This document shows positions 1 to 5,219 of a DNA stretch of 6,728 nucleotides, one piece after another. The stretch spans positions 1 to 6,728 of the forward strand of contig CAXTFM010000178.1 of assembly GCA_964243435.1 (NCBI GenBank), written 5' to 3'. Source of the stretch: RH-AL1 sp964243435 (GTDB taxonomy: Bacteria > Pseudomonadota > Alphaproteobacteria > Rhizobiales > Beijerinckiaceae). Position 1 is the first letter of the stretch. Every line of letters starts with the position of its first letter. The position numbers and the translations under genes are program-made. The notes beneath the pieces are model-generated. The model was given only the letters and a program-made list of their open reading frames with translations. It was not told the origin of the DNA and made no database searches.

Positions 1-1
1 G

Positions 2-358
2 GGCGGCGTCGGCATCGGCGGCGTGCTGGAGCCGCTGCAGGCCAACCCGACCATCGTCGAGGACGATTGCTTCATCGGCGCGCGTTCCGAGGTGGTGGAG
101 GGCGTGGTGGTCGGGCGTGGGGCGGTGCTCGCGATGGGCACCTTCATCTCCGCCTCGACCAAGATCGTCGACCGCGACACCGGCCGCATCCACCAGGGCC
201 ATGTGCCGCCCTATTCCGTCGTCGTGTCCGGCAACCTGCCGGGGCGCCCGCTGCCCGACGGCGCGCCCGGTCCCTCGACCTACTGCGCCGTGATCGTGAA
301 GACGGTGGATGCGCGCACGCGGGAAAAGACCGCGATCAACGACCTCCTCCGGTTGTGA
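2..358 (+). CDS. dapD: Tetrahydrodipicolinate N-succinyltransferase, 3' part
   Basis: This is the C-terminal 118 residues of DapD, which transfers succinyl from succinyl-CoA to 2,3,4,5-tetrahydrodipicolinate in the cytoplasm, a step of the succinylase route to meso-diaminopimelate and lysine. The reading frame is open from the window edge to TGA at 356-358. It shows the hallmark DapD run GGVLEPLQANPTIVEDDCFIG, then GARSEVVEG, hexapeptide left-handed beta-helix repeats (VVVGRGAVLAMGTFI), STKIVDR and the C-terminal YCAVIVKTVDARTR...INDLLRL, all very close to the E. coli protein as I remember it. The family is usually about 275-285 residues, so roughly 60% lies upstream of the window. The stop overlaps the GTG start of the next gene (GTGA), so the two are probably translationally coupled. 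Identification is secure; only the 5' end is missing. Confidence 0.97.
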   Translation, partial: GGVGIGGVLEPLQANPTIVEDDCFIGARSEVVEGVVVGRGAVLAMGTFISASTKIVDRDTGRIHQGHVPPYSVVVSGNLPGRPLPDGAPGPSTYCAVIVKTVDARTREKTAINDLLRL

Positions 359-876
359 CGGTGGCGGCGGAGCCGGCGTCCCCGCTCGCCGCGCGGGCGC
401 GTTTCCTGTTCCGCAACGAGTTCGGCACGGTGGGCGCTGCGACGTGGCGCCTCCATGCCGGCTGGCTCGTCGCCCTGCTCGCCGCGCTGACCGCGGTGTG
501 GTTCGCTCTGCGGCCCTACACGCACCACGACCTGGCAACGAGCCCGTTCTTCGTGCCGATGGTGGTGGTCGCCTTCGCCTACCTCGTCGCCTACAGCTTC
601 GCCGTGCTCGTCATCGCGGTCTGCTACGTCATGCTGAGCATGAAGCGGTTCCGCGCGCTTGGCGCCCCGGCCGCGCTCGCCGGGCTGGTGCCGCTGCTGA
701 CGCTGCTCGCCGCCTCGGCGCATTTCCTGCGGGCGCAGACACCGGACGTGGTCGCCGTCTGGTACGTGGCGGGGCTCGATGCGGCGCTGGGCGCGGCGGT
801 GCTGTGGACCGTGGTCGAACTCGGCATCCGCCCGGTCCTGCTGCGCCCCCGTCCGCCCCCGTCCGCCGGCCTATAG
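355..876 (+). CDS. Four-helix inner-membrane protein, DUF805-like
   Basis: A 173-residue integral membrane protein of unknown function. Hydrophobic segments lie at about residues 36-52, 66-93, 103-123 and 132-155, with a short cytoplasmic-looking N-terminus rich in Ala and Arg. The stretch after helix 2 (VMLSMKRFRALGAPAALAGLVP) and the end of helix 4 (WTVVELG) recall DUF805 proteins, where a KR-x-HD/RD-x-G turn precedes helix 3; this family link is from memory and tentative. The C-terminus is a Pro/Arg-rich tail instead of the Gly/Pro/Asn ending I would expect, and I saw no continuation in another frame. I chose the GTG at 355, inside the dapD stop (GTGA). No Shine-Dalgarno precedes it (the upstream bases are pyrimidine-rich CCTCCTCC), which suggests translation by re-initiation after dapD. 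A GTG at 361 is the alternative. It ends convergently over the stop of the minus-strand gene. Confidence 0.82.
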   Translation: MTVAAEPASPLAARARFLFRNEFGTVGAATWRLHAGWLVALLAALTAVWFALRPYTHHDLATSPFFVPMVVVAFAYLVAYSFAVLVIAVCYVMLSMKRFRALGAPAALAGLVPLLTLLAASAHFLRAQTPDVVAVWYVAGLDAALGAAVLWTVVELGIRPVLLRPRPPPSAGL

Positions 877-1065
877 GCGCTTCTTCACCGCGTCGACGGC
901 GTCGCCCATCTCCGCCTCGACCTTGTCCTGCGCGGCCTTCTCCGGCATCTTCTGCTGCTCGGCGGTGACGGCGGCCGGCGGGTTGGCCGGTTTGTAGGTC
1001 TTCTCGCGCACCGTGTTCGGCTCGCCCTCGACCGGACCCGGCCCGACGTTCGGGTTGTCAGACAT
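871..1065 (-). CDS. Small hydrophilic protein, 64 aa, unknown function
   Basis: A 64-residue protein that I do not recognise. The N-terminal half is rich in Pro, Gly and Asn (GPGPVEGEPNTV) and looks disordered. The C-terminal half, about residues 35-64, is a charged Ala/Lys/Glu stretch (EQQKMPEKAAQDKVEAEMGD...VKKRL) likely to form an amphipathic helix. There is no signal peptide, membrane segment or metal-binding motif. The start is well supported: AGGAG lies 8 bases before the ATG on the minus strand. It sits 87 bp downstream of mutM on the same strand, so it could be the last gene of a corA-mutM transcript or have its own promoter, which I could not identify. Its TAG shares six bases with the TAG of the convergent membrane gene. 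The strong ribosome site argues that it is real; function is unknown. Confidence 0.75.
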   Translation of the reverse strand: MSDNPNVGPGPVEGEPNTVREKTYKPANPPAAVTAEQQKMPEKAAQDKVEAEMGDAVDAVKKRL

Positions 1066-1152
1066 TCCCGCATCTCCTTGTCGCTGCCACGCTCGGCACC
1101 TGTGACGCGAATGCGCGGCAGGCGGGATCGATCCCCACGTGCCCGGCGCGCC

Positions 1153-2034
1153 TCACCGCTGGCAGGTGGAACAGAAGAAGGTCGAGCGGCCGTTCTGCAC
1201 GATGCGCGCGACGGTGCCGGCGCACGTCGCGCTCGGGCAGGGATGGTCGAGGCGGTCGTACACGCGGAAGCTGTGCTGGAAGTAGCCGAGCGTGCCGTCC
1301 GTTTGGCGGTGGTCGCGCAGCGAGGAGCCGCCGGCGGCAACCGCTTCGGTGAGGACGTCGCGGATCGTCGCGGCGAGCCTGTTCGCCCGTGCGGTCGGCG
1401 CACCGTCGCGGCGCACCAGCGTGCCGGCGGCGCGGCGCGGCGACAGGCCGGCGCGGTGCAGCGCCTCGCACACGTAGATGTTGCCGAGACCGGCGATCAG
1501 CCTCTGGTCGAGCAGCGCCGCCTTCAGCGGCGTCGATCGCCCGGCGAGGAGGCGCGCCAGCGCGGCGCCGTCGAAGCCGTCGTCGAGCGGCTCGATCCCA
1601 AGACCGGCGAAGAGGGGGTGGGTGCCGAGCTCGCGGCCGGCGACGAGCAGCATGAAGCCGAAGCGGCGCGGGTCGTTGTACACGATGCGGACGCCGGTCG
1701 AGAGGGTGAGTTCGACGTGATCGTGGTTCGCCCGCGTCGAGCGGGGATGGTGGAAACCGCCGGGCAGGTCGACGGCGTCCGCCGTCTCGATGCGGAACGA
1801 GCCGGACATGCCGAGATGCATGACGAGCACGGTGCCGTCGTCGAGATGCGCGCGCAGGTACTTGGCGCGGCGCTCCAGCGCCTCGATGCGTCGGCCGGCG
1901 AGCCGGTCGGCGAAGTCGGCGGGAAACGGGAAGCGCAGGTCGGGGCGGCGCTGTTCGACCGCCGCGATCGTCGCACCGACGACGACGGGCGCGAGGCCGC
2001 GCCGGACGGTTTCGACCTCGGGAAGCTCGGGCAC
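1153..2034 (-). CDS. mutM: Formamidopyrimidine-DNA glycosylase (Fpg)
   Basis: This 293-residue bifunctional glycosylase/AP lyase removes 8-oxoguanine and formamidopyrimidines from DNA (GO base-excision repair). It starts PELPEVETVRRGL, giving the catalytic N-terminal Pro2 and Glu3. Lys58 (RRAKYL) is the second active-site residue, HLGMSGSF is at 73-80 and YNDPRRFG at 119-126. The helix-two-turn-helix LLDQRLIAGLGNIYVCEAL spans about 174-192, GGSSLRD is at 235-241 and FQHSFRVYD follows. The C-terminal zinc finger uses Cys266, Cys271, Cys288 and Cys291 with GRSTFF between, containing the phosphate-contacting Arg283. The first Cys pair is C-x4-C, not the C-x2-C of E. coli; I recall this spacing from other alphaproteobacteria. 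The start codon is GTG, fixed by the required MPELPE N-terminus, with AGGA 8 bases upstream. It lies 58 bp after corA and may share its transcript. Confidence 0.97.
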   Translation of the reverse strand: MPELPEVETVRRGLAPVVVGATIAAVEQRRPDLRFPFPADFADRLAGRRIEALERRAKYLRAHLDDGTVLVMHLGMSGSFRIETADAVDLPGGFHHPRSTRANHDHVELTLSTGVRIVYNDPRRFGFMLLVAGRELGTHPLFAGLGIEPLDDGFDGAALARLLAGRSTPLKAALLDQRLIAGLGNIYVCEALHRAGLSPRRAAGTLVRRDGAPTARANRLAATIRDVLTEAVAAGGSSLRDHRQTDGTLGYFQHSFRVYDRLDHPCPSATCAGTVARIVQNGRSTFFCSTCQR

Positions 2035-2092
2035 GCCTTCGATCCTTGCGCGGTCGGGGAACGCTGCCGCATGTGGGGTGGGTCGCGGCGCG

Positions 2093-3076
2093 CTACCACC
2101 AGCCCTTCACCTTGAACCAGATGGCCGGAAGCAGGCCGCTGAGAAGGATCAGGGTGAGGCCGAAGGGATAGCCGTAGGTCCAGTTCAGCTCCGGCATGTT
2201 CTTGAAGTTCATGCCGTAGAGCGAGGCGAAGAAGGTCGGTGGAATGCCGATCACCGACACCACCGTGAGGACGCGGAACACGTTGTTCTGCTCGATGTTG
2301 GCGAGGCCGAGCAGCGTGTCGAGCAGGAACTGCGTGCGGCTGGACAGGTGCTCGTCGTATTCGCGCAGCGACTCGGCGTCCCGATGAACGGTGTCGAGCC
2401 GGGCGTGCAGTTCCGGCGTGATCAGGCTGCGCGCCTTGCTGTCGAGGAACGGGCCGATGCGGCTGAGGCCGAGCAGGCTTTCGCTGACCTTGGAAATGAA
2501 CTCGCCGTTGCGGCCCACCGTGCCGAGCATGTCGGCGAGCACCTTGTTGCCGTGCCGCGGCTTGCGGTCGGCGCCGGGGGCGAGCCCCGTCGTGAACACC
2601 TGGTGCGACATGGCGTCGAGTTCGCCGCCGATGCGTTCCAGCACGTCGGCGACCTGGTCCACGATCATTTCGAGCAGGGACACCAGGGCGCCGAGCCCGC
2701 CCTCGCCGAGTTGGCCTTTCGAGCAGACGTCGCGCACCATGTGCTCGAAGGAGGGGAGGCGGGCGAAGCGCACGGTGGCGAGCCGGTCACCGTTGAGCAC
2801 GAAGCCGATCGGCGTCGTTTGCGGGAAGTTCGACCCGTCGCGCACCGTCGCCGGAAGGCTCATGAAGAAGGTCGAGCCCTCGGAGGACAGTCGCGACGAC
2901 GATTCGACCTCCGACAGGTCCTCCAGGGAGGGGACGCGTGCCCGCATCGCCCGCTCCATCAAGCGCCGCTCGTCAGCCGTGGGCGCCATCGCGTCGATCC
3001 AGTTCGCGGCGTCCGGCACCTCGCCGTCGGCAGAATCGATCGGGCCGATAGTGGTCGATCCGTAAAAGGTGAGCAT
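2093..3076 (-). CDS. corA: CorA-family Mg2+ (Co2+/Ni2+) channel
   Basis: A 327-residue inner-membrane divalent-cation channel, homopentameric in the known family. The large cytoplasmic N-terminal domain (about 1-255) is alpha/beta, with the long stalk helices around 135-255. TM1 is about 262-285 and ends in the signature YGMNF, the GMN being residues 288-290. The periplasmic loop contains MPELNW, as in CorA proper (E. coli MPELKW), which argues against the zinc exporter ZntB. TM2 is about 302-322, followed by a short basic/aromatic tail (KVKGWW). Length is close to the 316 residues of E. coli CorA. The ATG at 3074-3076 is chosen because MLTFY is a usual CorA-like beginning, although no clear Shine-Dalgarno precedes it. 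It is divergent from the stress-like gene at 3222, with 145 bp between the starts. No Mg2+-sensing leader is evident in that gap. Confidence 0.95.
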   Translation of the reverse strand: MLTFYGSTTIGPIDSADGEVPDAANWIDAMAPTADERRLMERAMRARVPSLEDLSEVESSSRLSSEGSTFFMSLPATVRDGSNFPQTTPIGFVLNGDRLATVRFARLPSFEHMVRDVCSKGQLGEGGLGALVSLLEMIVDQVADVLERIGGELDAMSHQVFTTGLAPGADRKPRHGNKVLADMLGTVGRNGEFISKVSESLLGLSRIGPFLDSKARSLITPELHARLDTVHRDAESLREYDEHLSSRTQFLLDTLLGLANIEQNNVFRVLTVVSVIGIPPTFFASLYGMNFKNMPELNWTYGYPFGLTLILLSGLLPAIWFKVKGWW

Positions 3077-3137
3077 CGGGCGCTGCGCTCGGTGTGGTAG
3101 GAAGCGGTCGGCGCCCTTTTAGCGCAAGGGACGGCGG

Positions 3138-3162
3138 GGAACAGATGATTGTTGCGGACGTT
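3138..3162 (+). promoter_or_regulatory. EcfG-type general stress promoter
   Basis: GGAAC at 3138-3142 and CGTT at 3159-3162 are separated by exactly 16 bases, a perfect match to the published alphaproteobacterial EcfG (sigma-EcfG, PhyR-NepR-controlled) consensus GGAAC-N16/17-CGTT. Transcription would begin near 3169, leaving about a 50-base leader before the ATG at 3222. It points away from corA and directly into the DUF883-like gene. The match is seen in the sequence; the sigma factor is inferred from the consensus and from the stress-type product. Confidence 0.75.
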
Positions 3163-3221
3163 TTGATCATGCGGTGCCGCTACGATGTCCGGCGAGTGGT
3201 GCGTGCCGAAAAGGTGATGCG

Positions 3222-3569
3222 ATGAGTTCCGACGATATCGACGCGGCGGTGGACGCGGCATCCAAAAAGGCGAAGTCCTCCGTGTACGCCGCCAAGGATA
3301 AGGCCGCTGCGGAAACGTCTCACGTGATGCATGACGCGCAGGGAGCGGCCGACCAGGCCGGCGGTGTTCTCAACCGCGCCAGAGAGACCATTCAGGACCT
3401 GTCCGGCCGTTTGCCGGACAGCGCCTCCGACGCCTACCGCTCCGGGCGGCGCGCCTATGCCGAGGGGAGCGACAGCGTCGCCCGCCGCATCGTCAAGCAG
3501 CCCATCGAGGCGCTGCTCCTCGCCGGAGCGCTCGGCTACCTCGCCGGTTGGGCGACGAGCCGCGGCTGA
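3222..3569 (+). CDS. DUF883/ElaB-like tail-anchored stress protein
   Basis: A 115-residue protein with the build of the DUF883 (ElaB/YqjD) group. Residues 1-90 are a hydrophilic, Ala-rich helical region (repeated AAxxAxxKAK/ADQAG patterns, likely amphipathic or coiled), and residues 95-110 form one short C-terminal membrane segment (IEALLLAGALGYLAGW) with Gly/Ala packing positions, ending TSRG. In E. coli, relatives are stationary-phase inner-membrane proteins reported to bind ribosomes; whether this one does is unknown. I chose the ATG at 3222 because AAGGTGA lies just upstream; a longer GTG-start version from 3174 would run into the leader RNA. An EcfG-type promoter lies about 60 bases upstream of the start. 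The next gene starts 52 bp after its stop. A perfect 9-bp inverted repeat (3399-3421) lies inside the coding sequence. Confidence 0.85.
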   Translation: MSSDDIDAAVDAASKKAKSSVYAAKDKAAAETSHVMHDAQGAADQAGGVLNRARETIQDLSGRLPDSASDAYRSGRRAYAEGSDSVARRIVKQPIEALLLAGALGYLAGWATSRG

Positions 3570-3621
3570 TGGCGTTGCTCATCGCTACTTCCAGCAATCT
3601 GAATCTCATAAGGGAAAACGC

Positions 3622-3900
3622 ATGACTCGAGCGGTTTGCTCCAATGCCGAGCTTCAAGGGATCTGCCTCAAGTCCTTGAAGGCCTGTCCCGGCTTCGAGC
3701 ACGTCAACGAGATCCTGATACAGCCACGCGAAATGTTCGGCGATGGCACAAACTGGACGTTGGCTGCGGTTCGTCCAAGGGTCAGCAACAACGTTCTGCG
3801 CGCGGCGCGCGGTACCATCGAGATGCTGCAAACGACCTACGAGCTGATGGCGAGCGAGATTGCCGCGCATCCGGCGCGGCGGGCGGTCGGCGCCCGCTGA
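3622..3900 (+). CDS. Orphan 92-aa protein, unknown function
   Basis: A 92-residue soluble protein. From memory it resembles small orphan proteins common in rhizobia, with a shared layout of a CPGF-V-x-I strand, an NW-x-L/V strand and a C-terminal helix that ends near YEL. Here the pieces are CPGFEHV at 22-28, NEILIQP at 29-35, NWTLAAVRP at 44-52 and the helix from about 57 to 82. No signal peptide, membrane segment or catalytic motif is visible; the predicted fold is a small alpha/beta domain. The ATG at 3622 is supported by AGGGA six bases upstream. The frame stays open far upstream, but there it overlaps the DUF883-like gene and is a shadow. It follows that gene by 52 bp with no terminator in between, so I infer the same stress-induced transcript. 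A different partner or function cannot be excluded. Confidence 0.75.
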   Translation: MTRAVCSNAELQGICLKSLKACPGFEHVNEILIQPREMFGDGTNWTLAAVRPRVSNNVLRAARGTIEMLQTTYELMASEIAAHPARRAVGAR

Positions 3901-4034
3901 TCATCCGCCACATACGACAGCTTTGGACTACGCGTGCCTCCAACCCATTGCGTTTGATCCATGGTTTTCGTGGAAGCAGCCGCTCACTTCAGGCGGCGCG
4001 CGTCGGTAACGACTGAAATGGCGCGGAGACCGAC

Positions 4035-4259
4035 ATGACCAACAGCGACGACGAGAAGGCACCGGAGCGGCGCGTCCGCACCGGCGAAAAACGCATTGAG
4101 GCGGAAGGGAATCGCGCGCCGTCACCTCATCCGCATGCGCCAGCGGCGGGCGCCCATGCTGCCGAGCACCTGATCAACGAGGACGCGACGCCGGGATCGG
4201 GCGCCCTGCCAAGCAGCGCACATCGATCGGGCGAAGAGGTCGATGGCGGCGCAGGTTGA
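4035..4259 (+). CDS. Small disordered hydrophilic protein, 74 aa
   Basis: A 74-residue protein with no hydrophobic core: rich in Glu, Arg, His, Ala, Gly and Pro, with an acidic end (GEEVDGGAG). It contains DATPGSGALPS at about 50-60, a motif that I recall from small rhizobial proteins with (N/D)DATPGTGxLP, although I cannot verify the family. No signal peptide or membrane segment is visible, and the composition resembles stress-associated disordered proteins. The ATG at 4035 has GGAG seven bases upstream, a good ribosome site. It lies 134 bp after the 92-residue gene. That gap contains no clear promoter or terminator, so co-transcription from 3169 onward is possible but unproven. Downstream, the hairpin at 4375-4419 would end its transcript. 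Codon use is less biased than in asd or mutM, so the call rests on the start site and composition. Confidence 0.65.
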   Translation: MTNSDDEKAPERRVRTGEKRIEAEGNRAPSPHPHAPAAGAHAAEHLINEDATPGSGALPSSAHRSGEEVDGGAG

Positions 4260-4374
4260 ACTTTGCTCACCTTTGCCCCTCAAACGACGCGGTGAGTACA
4301 GGCAAGTAAATGGGGGCTCCTGCGTTCCAAATCGACAAGAACACAGGGAGGACTTGCACTCCTTGCACGACCAA
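4260..4374. other. Lower-GC intergenic stretch, possible small RNA
   Basis: No gene is apparent here. The GC content drops (30 of 60 bases in 4321-4380, by count) against a much more GC-rich background. The stretch carries two CTCCT motifs (4317-4321 and 4359-4363). The second pairs with AGGGAG (4345-4350) in a 6-bp stem with an 8-base loop. The stretch then runs into the strong hairpin at 4375-4419. This could be the 3' untranslated region of the upstream gene, a 3'-derived small RNA, or just spacer. I found no convincing promoter inside it. Confidence 0.3.
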
Positions 4375-4419
4375 TAAAGCCAAGAAGAGCGCGTTAGAAA
4401 CGCGCCCTTCTTGGCTTTA
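4375..4419. terminator. Bidirectional hairpin terminator
   Basis: Two 21-base arms (4375-4395 and 4399-4419) form a hairpin with the 3-base loop AGA and a single A-C mismatch. The outer part is A/T-rich (TAAAGCCAAGAAG / CTTCTTGGCTTTA) and the inner part GC-rich. Both strands leave the stem through a short U tract (GGCUUUA on +, GGCUUUAUU on -). It lies between the convergent genes ending at 4259 (+) and 4445 (-), exactly where a shared intrinsic terminator is expected. Confidence 0.85.
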
Positions 4420-4444
4420 AACGAAGCGTCCGTAACGCATTGGC

Positions 4445-4888
4445 TTACGGCGTGGGACGCCCGATACCTGGCGGCACGTCCGGCGTCGGGTTCAGATAAA
4501 AGTTCTGCGGTAGCAGGACGTTGTCAACGACCGTGCTGCCGTTCGGCAGGCTGGAGAACTCGACGACCGGCTGCGTGCGACCGGGCACGTAGGGCTGGCC
4601 TTGAATCACGTCGTTGCCGAACCCGTCGGGCGCGAAGATGCGGTCCTGGGTCTTGTTGAAAATGGTGTTGCTGGCGATGTAGCTCGGGCCGGAGTTCTGG
4701 GTCGTGCTCACCGCGTTGCCGGGGTCGAGCCAGCTGCGCCGGTTGACCGTCAGCGGGATCGCCTCGCCGTCCAGCGTCTGCGCAGGCGGCAGGCTCGGCG
4801 CACGCCGGCGCTTCTGCGCCAACGCATCAGTCGTGACGGCCGATACGGCCAGTCCGGCCAGCAACAGAGACATCAGGGTCTTGTTCAT
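4445..4888 (-). CDS. Secreted/periplasmic protein, 147 aa, unknown function
   Basis: A 147-residue exported protein. Residues 1-24 are a signal peptide: basic NK at the start, hydrophobic core LMSLLLAGLAVSAV and cleavage after ALA (24|25). The mature part begins QKRRRAP and continues with Pro/Asn/Gly/Ser-rich sequence with little helix potential. The segment LTVNRRSWLDPGNAV (about 46-60) resembles a KRSFLDPG-like motif that I recall in uncharacterised small exported alphaproteobacterial proteins; this is from memory. Its only Cys-free, Pro-rich tail ends GIGRPTP. The ATG at 4886-4888 is chosen because AGGGGA lies six bases upstream and it starts the signal peptide; a GTG at 4913-4915 would add nine charged residues and spoil it. 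A near-consensus EcfG promoter lies just upstream, so stress induction is likely. No partner is apparent. Confidence 0.82.
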   Translation of the reverse strand: MNKTLMSLLLAGLAVSAVTTDALAQKRRRAPSLPPAQTLDGEAIPLTVNRRSWLDPGNAVSTTQNSGPSYIASNTIFNKTQDRIFAPDGFGNDVIQGQPYVPGRTQPVVEFSSLPNGSTVVDNVLLPQNFYLNPTPDVPPGIGRPTP

Positions 4889-4915
4889 CTCGATTCCCCT
4901 CTCGATTGCTTGCAC

Positions 4916-4941
4916 AACGTGCCACGCCGAGCTTTCGTTCA
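4916..4941 (-). promoter_or_regulatory. Near-consensus EcfG-type promoter
   Basis: Read on the minus strand, TGAAC (4941-4937), 17 bases, then CGTT (4919-4916). This matches GGAAC-N16/17-CGTT except for the first base. Transcription would begin near 4909, about 20 bases before the ATG at 4888, leaving just enough leader for the AGGGGA ribosome site. The position supports function; the one mismatch lowers the confidence. Confidence 0.5.
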
Positions 4942-4968
4942 GTCGAGGCTTAGTTCAGCCATACGCCC

Positions 4969-4997
4969 TTGTCGCAGATAAACCTTAATGCGATAAC
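4969..4997 (+). promoter_or_regulatory. Possible sigma-70 promoter for asd
   Basis: TTGTCG (4969-4974), a 17-base spacer, and GATAAC (4992-4997). The -10 matches TATAAT at four of six positions, the -35 only at TTG. It points toward asd but lies more than 200 bases from its start. It is a weak call, listed because no better promoter was found in this interval. Confidence 0.25.
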
Positions 4998-5118
4998 GAT
5001 GGTGCGCACCTGTGGCAGCCGTGCCGCGGCCTGGGCCCGGTGTGCCGGGCAGATGAGGATGCGCTTGCATCAACCGCCCGAATGAGCCCTGTGCCGTTTG
5101 CAGGCGACTGATTCGTAC

Positions 5119-5144
5119 GGGCAAGCGCGGTTGGGCAAGCGCGG
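5119..5144 (+). repeat. 12-base tandem direct repeat in asd leader
   Basis: GGGCAAGCGCGG occurs at 5119-5130 and again at 5133-5144, separated by TT, a period of 14 bases. It lies about 75-100 bases upstream of the asd start. It could be a pair of regulator half-sites or a replication-slippage duplication; the sequence alone cannot tell. Confidence 0.6.
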
Positions 5145-5219
5145 CGGCACCGACCTCATCGGCAGCGCGCCGCCGCGGCCACGCCAACCGCAACGATCTT
5201 GAACTGGAGCAACGCCAAG

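Larger units (their letters stand above)
4889..5219. other. Divergent intergenic region upstream of asd
   Basis: These 331 bases separate the secreted-protein gene from asd, and no gene in them convinces me. They hold the near-EcfG promoter at 4916-4941 (-), a possible sigma-70 promoter at 4969-4997 (+), a GC hairpin (5035-5040 with 5045-5050, loop TGTG), a 12-base tandem direct repeat (5119-5144) and a nested hairpin (5140-5177). If asd starts from the 4969-4997 promoter, its leader would be over 200 bases, long enough to hold regulation. Confidence 0.5.

Noticed and set aside
1124..1135. Perfect palindrome GGGATCGATCCC between mutM and the 64-aa gene
   Set aside because: It has no loop and no U tract, so it is not a terminator; a single 12-base palindrome without a second copy does not support a regulator site.
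1163..1194. GGAAC followed by CGTT on the plus strand
   Set aside because: The spacer is 18 bases, outside the 16-17 of EcfG promoters, and the site lies inside mutM facing no plus-strand gene.
1078..2115. 345-codon plus-strand ORF across mutM
   Set aside because: It is antisense to a fully conserved mutM; open antisense frames are expected at this GC content, and its Arg/Ala/Glu-rich composition shows no domain.
1790..3100. 436-codon plus-strand ORF across corA and part of mutM
   Set aside because: It lies antisense to two recognised genes and has no recognisable motif; it is a shadow of strong third-position GC bias.
3174..3221. Upstream GTG extension of the DUF883-like protein
   Set aside because: It lacks a ribosome site and would begin only a few bases after the predicted EcfG start; the ATG at 3222 has a strong AAGGTGA.
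4939..5193. 84-codon minus-strand ORF in the asd upstream region
   Set aside because: There is no good ribosome site or recognisable domain, and it would cover the promoters and repeats of that region.
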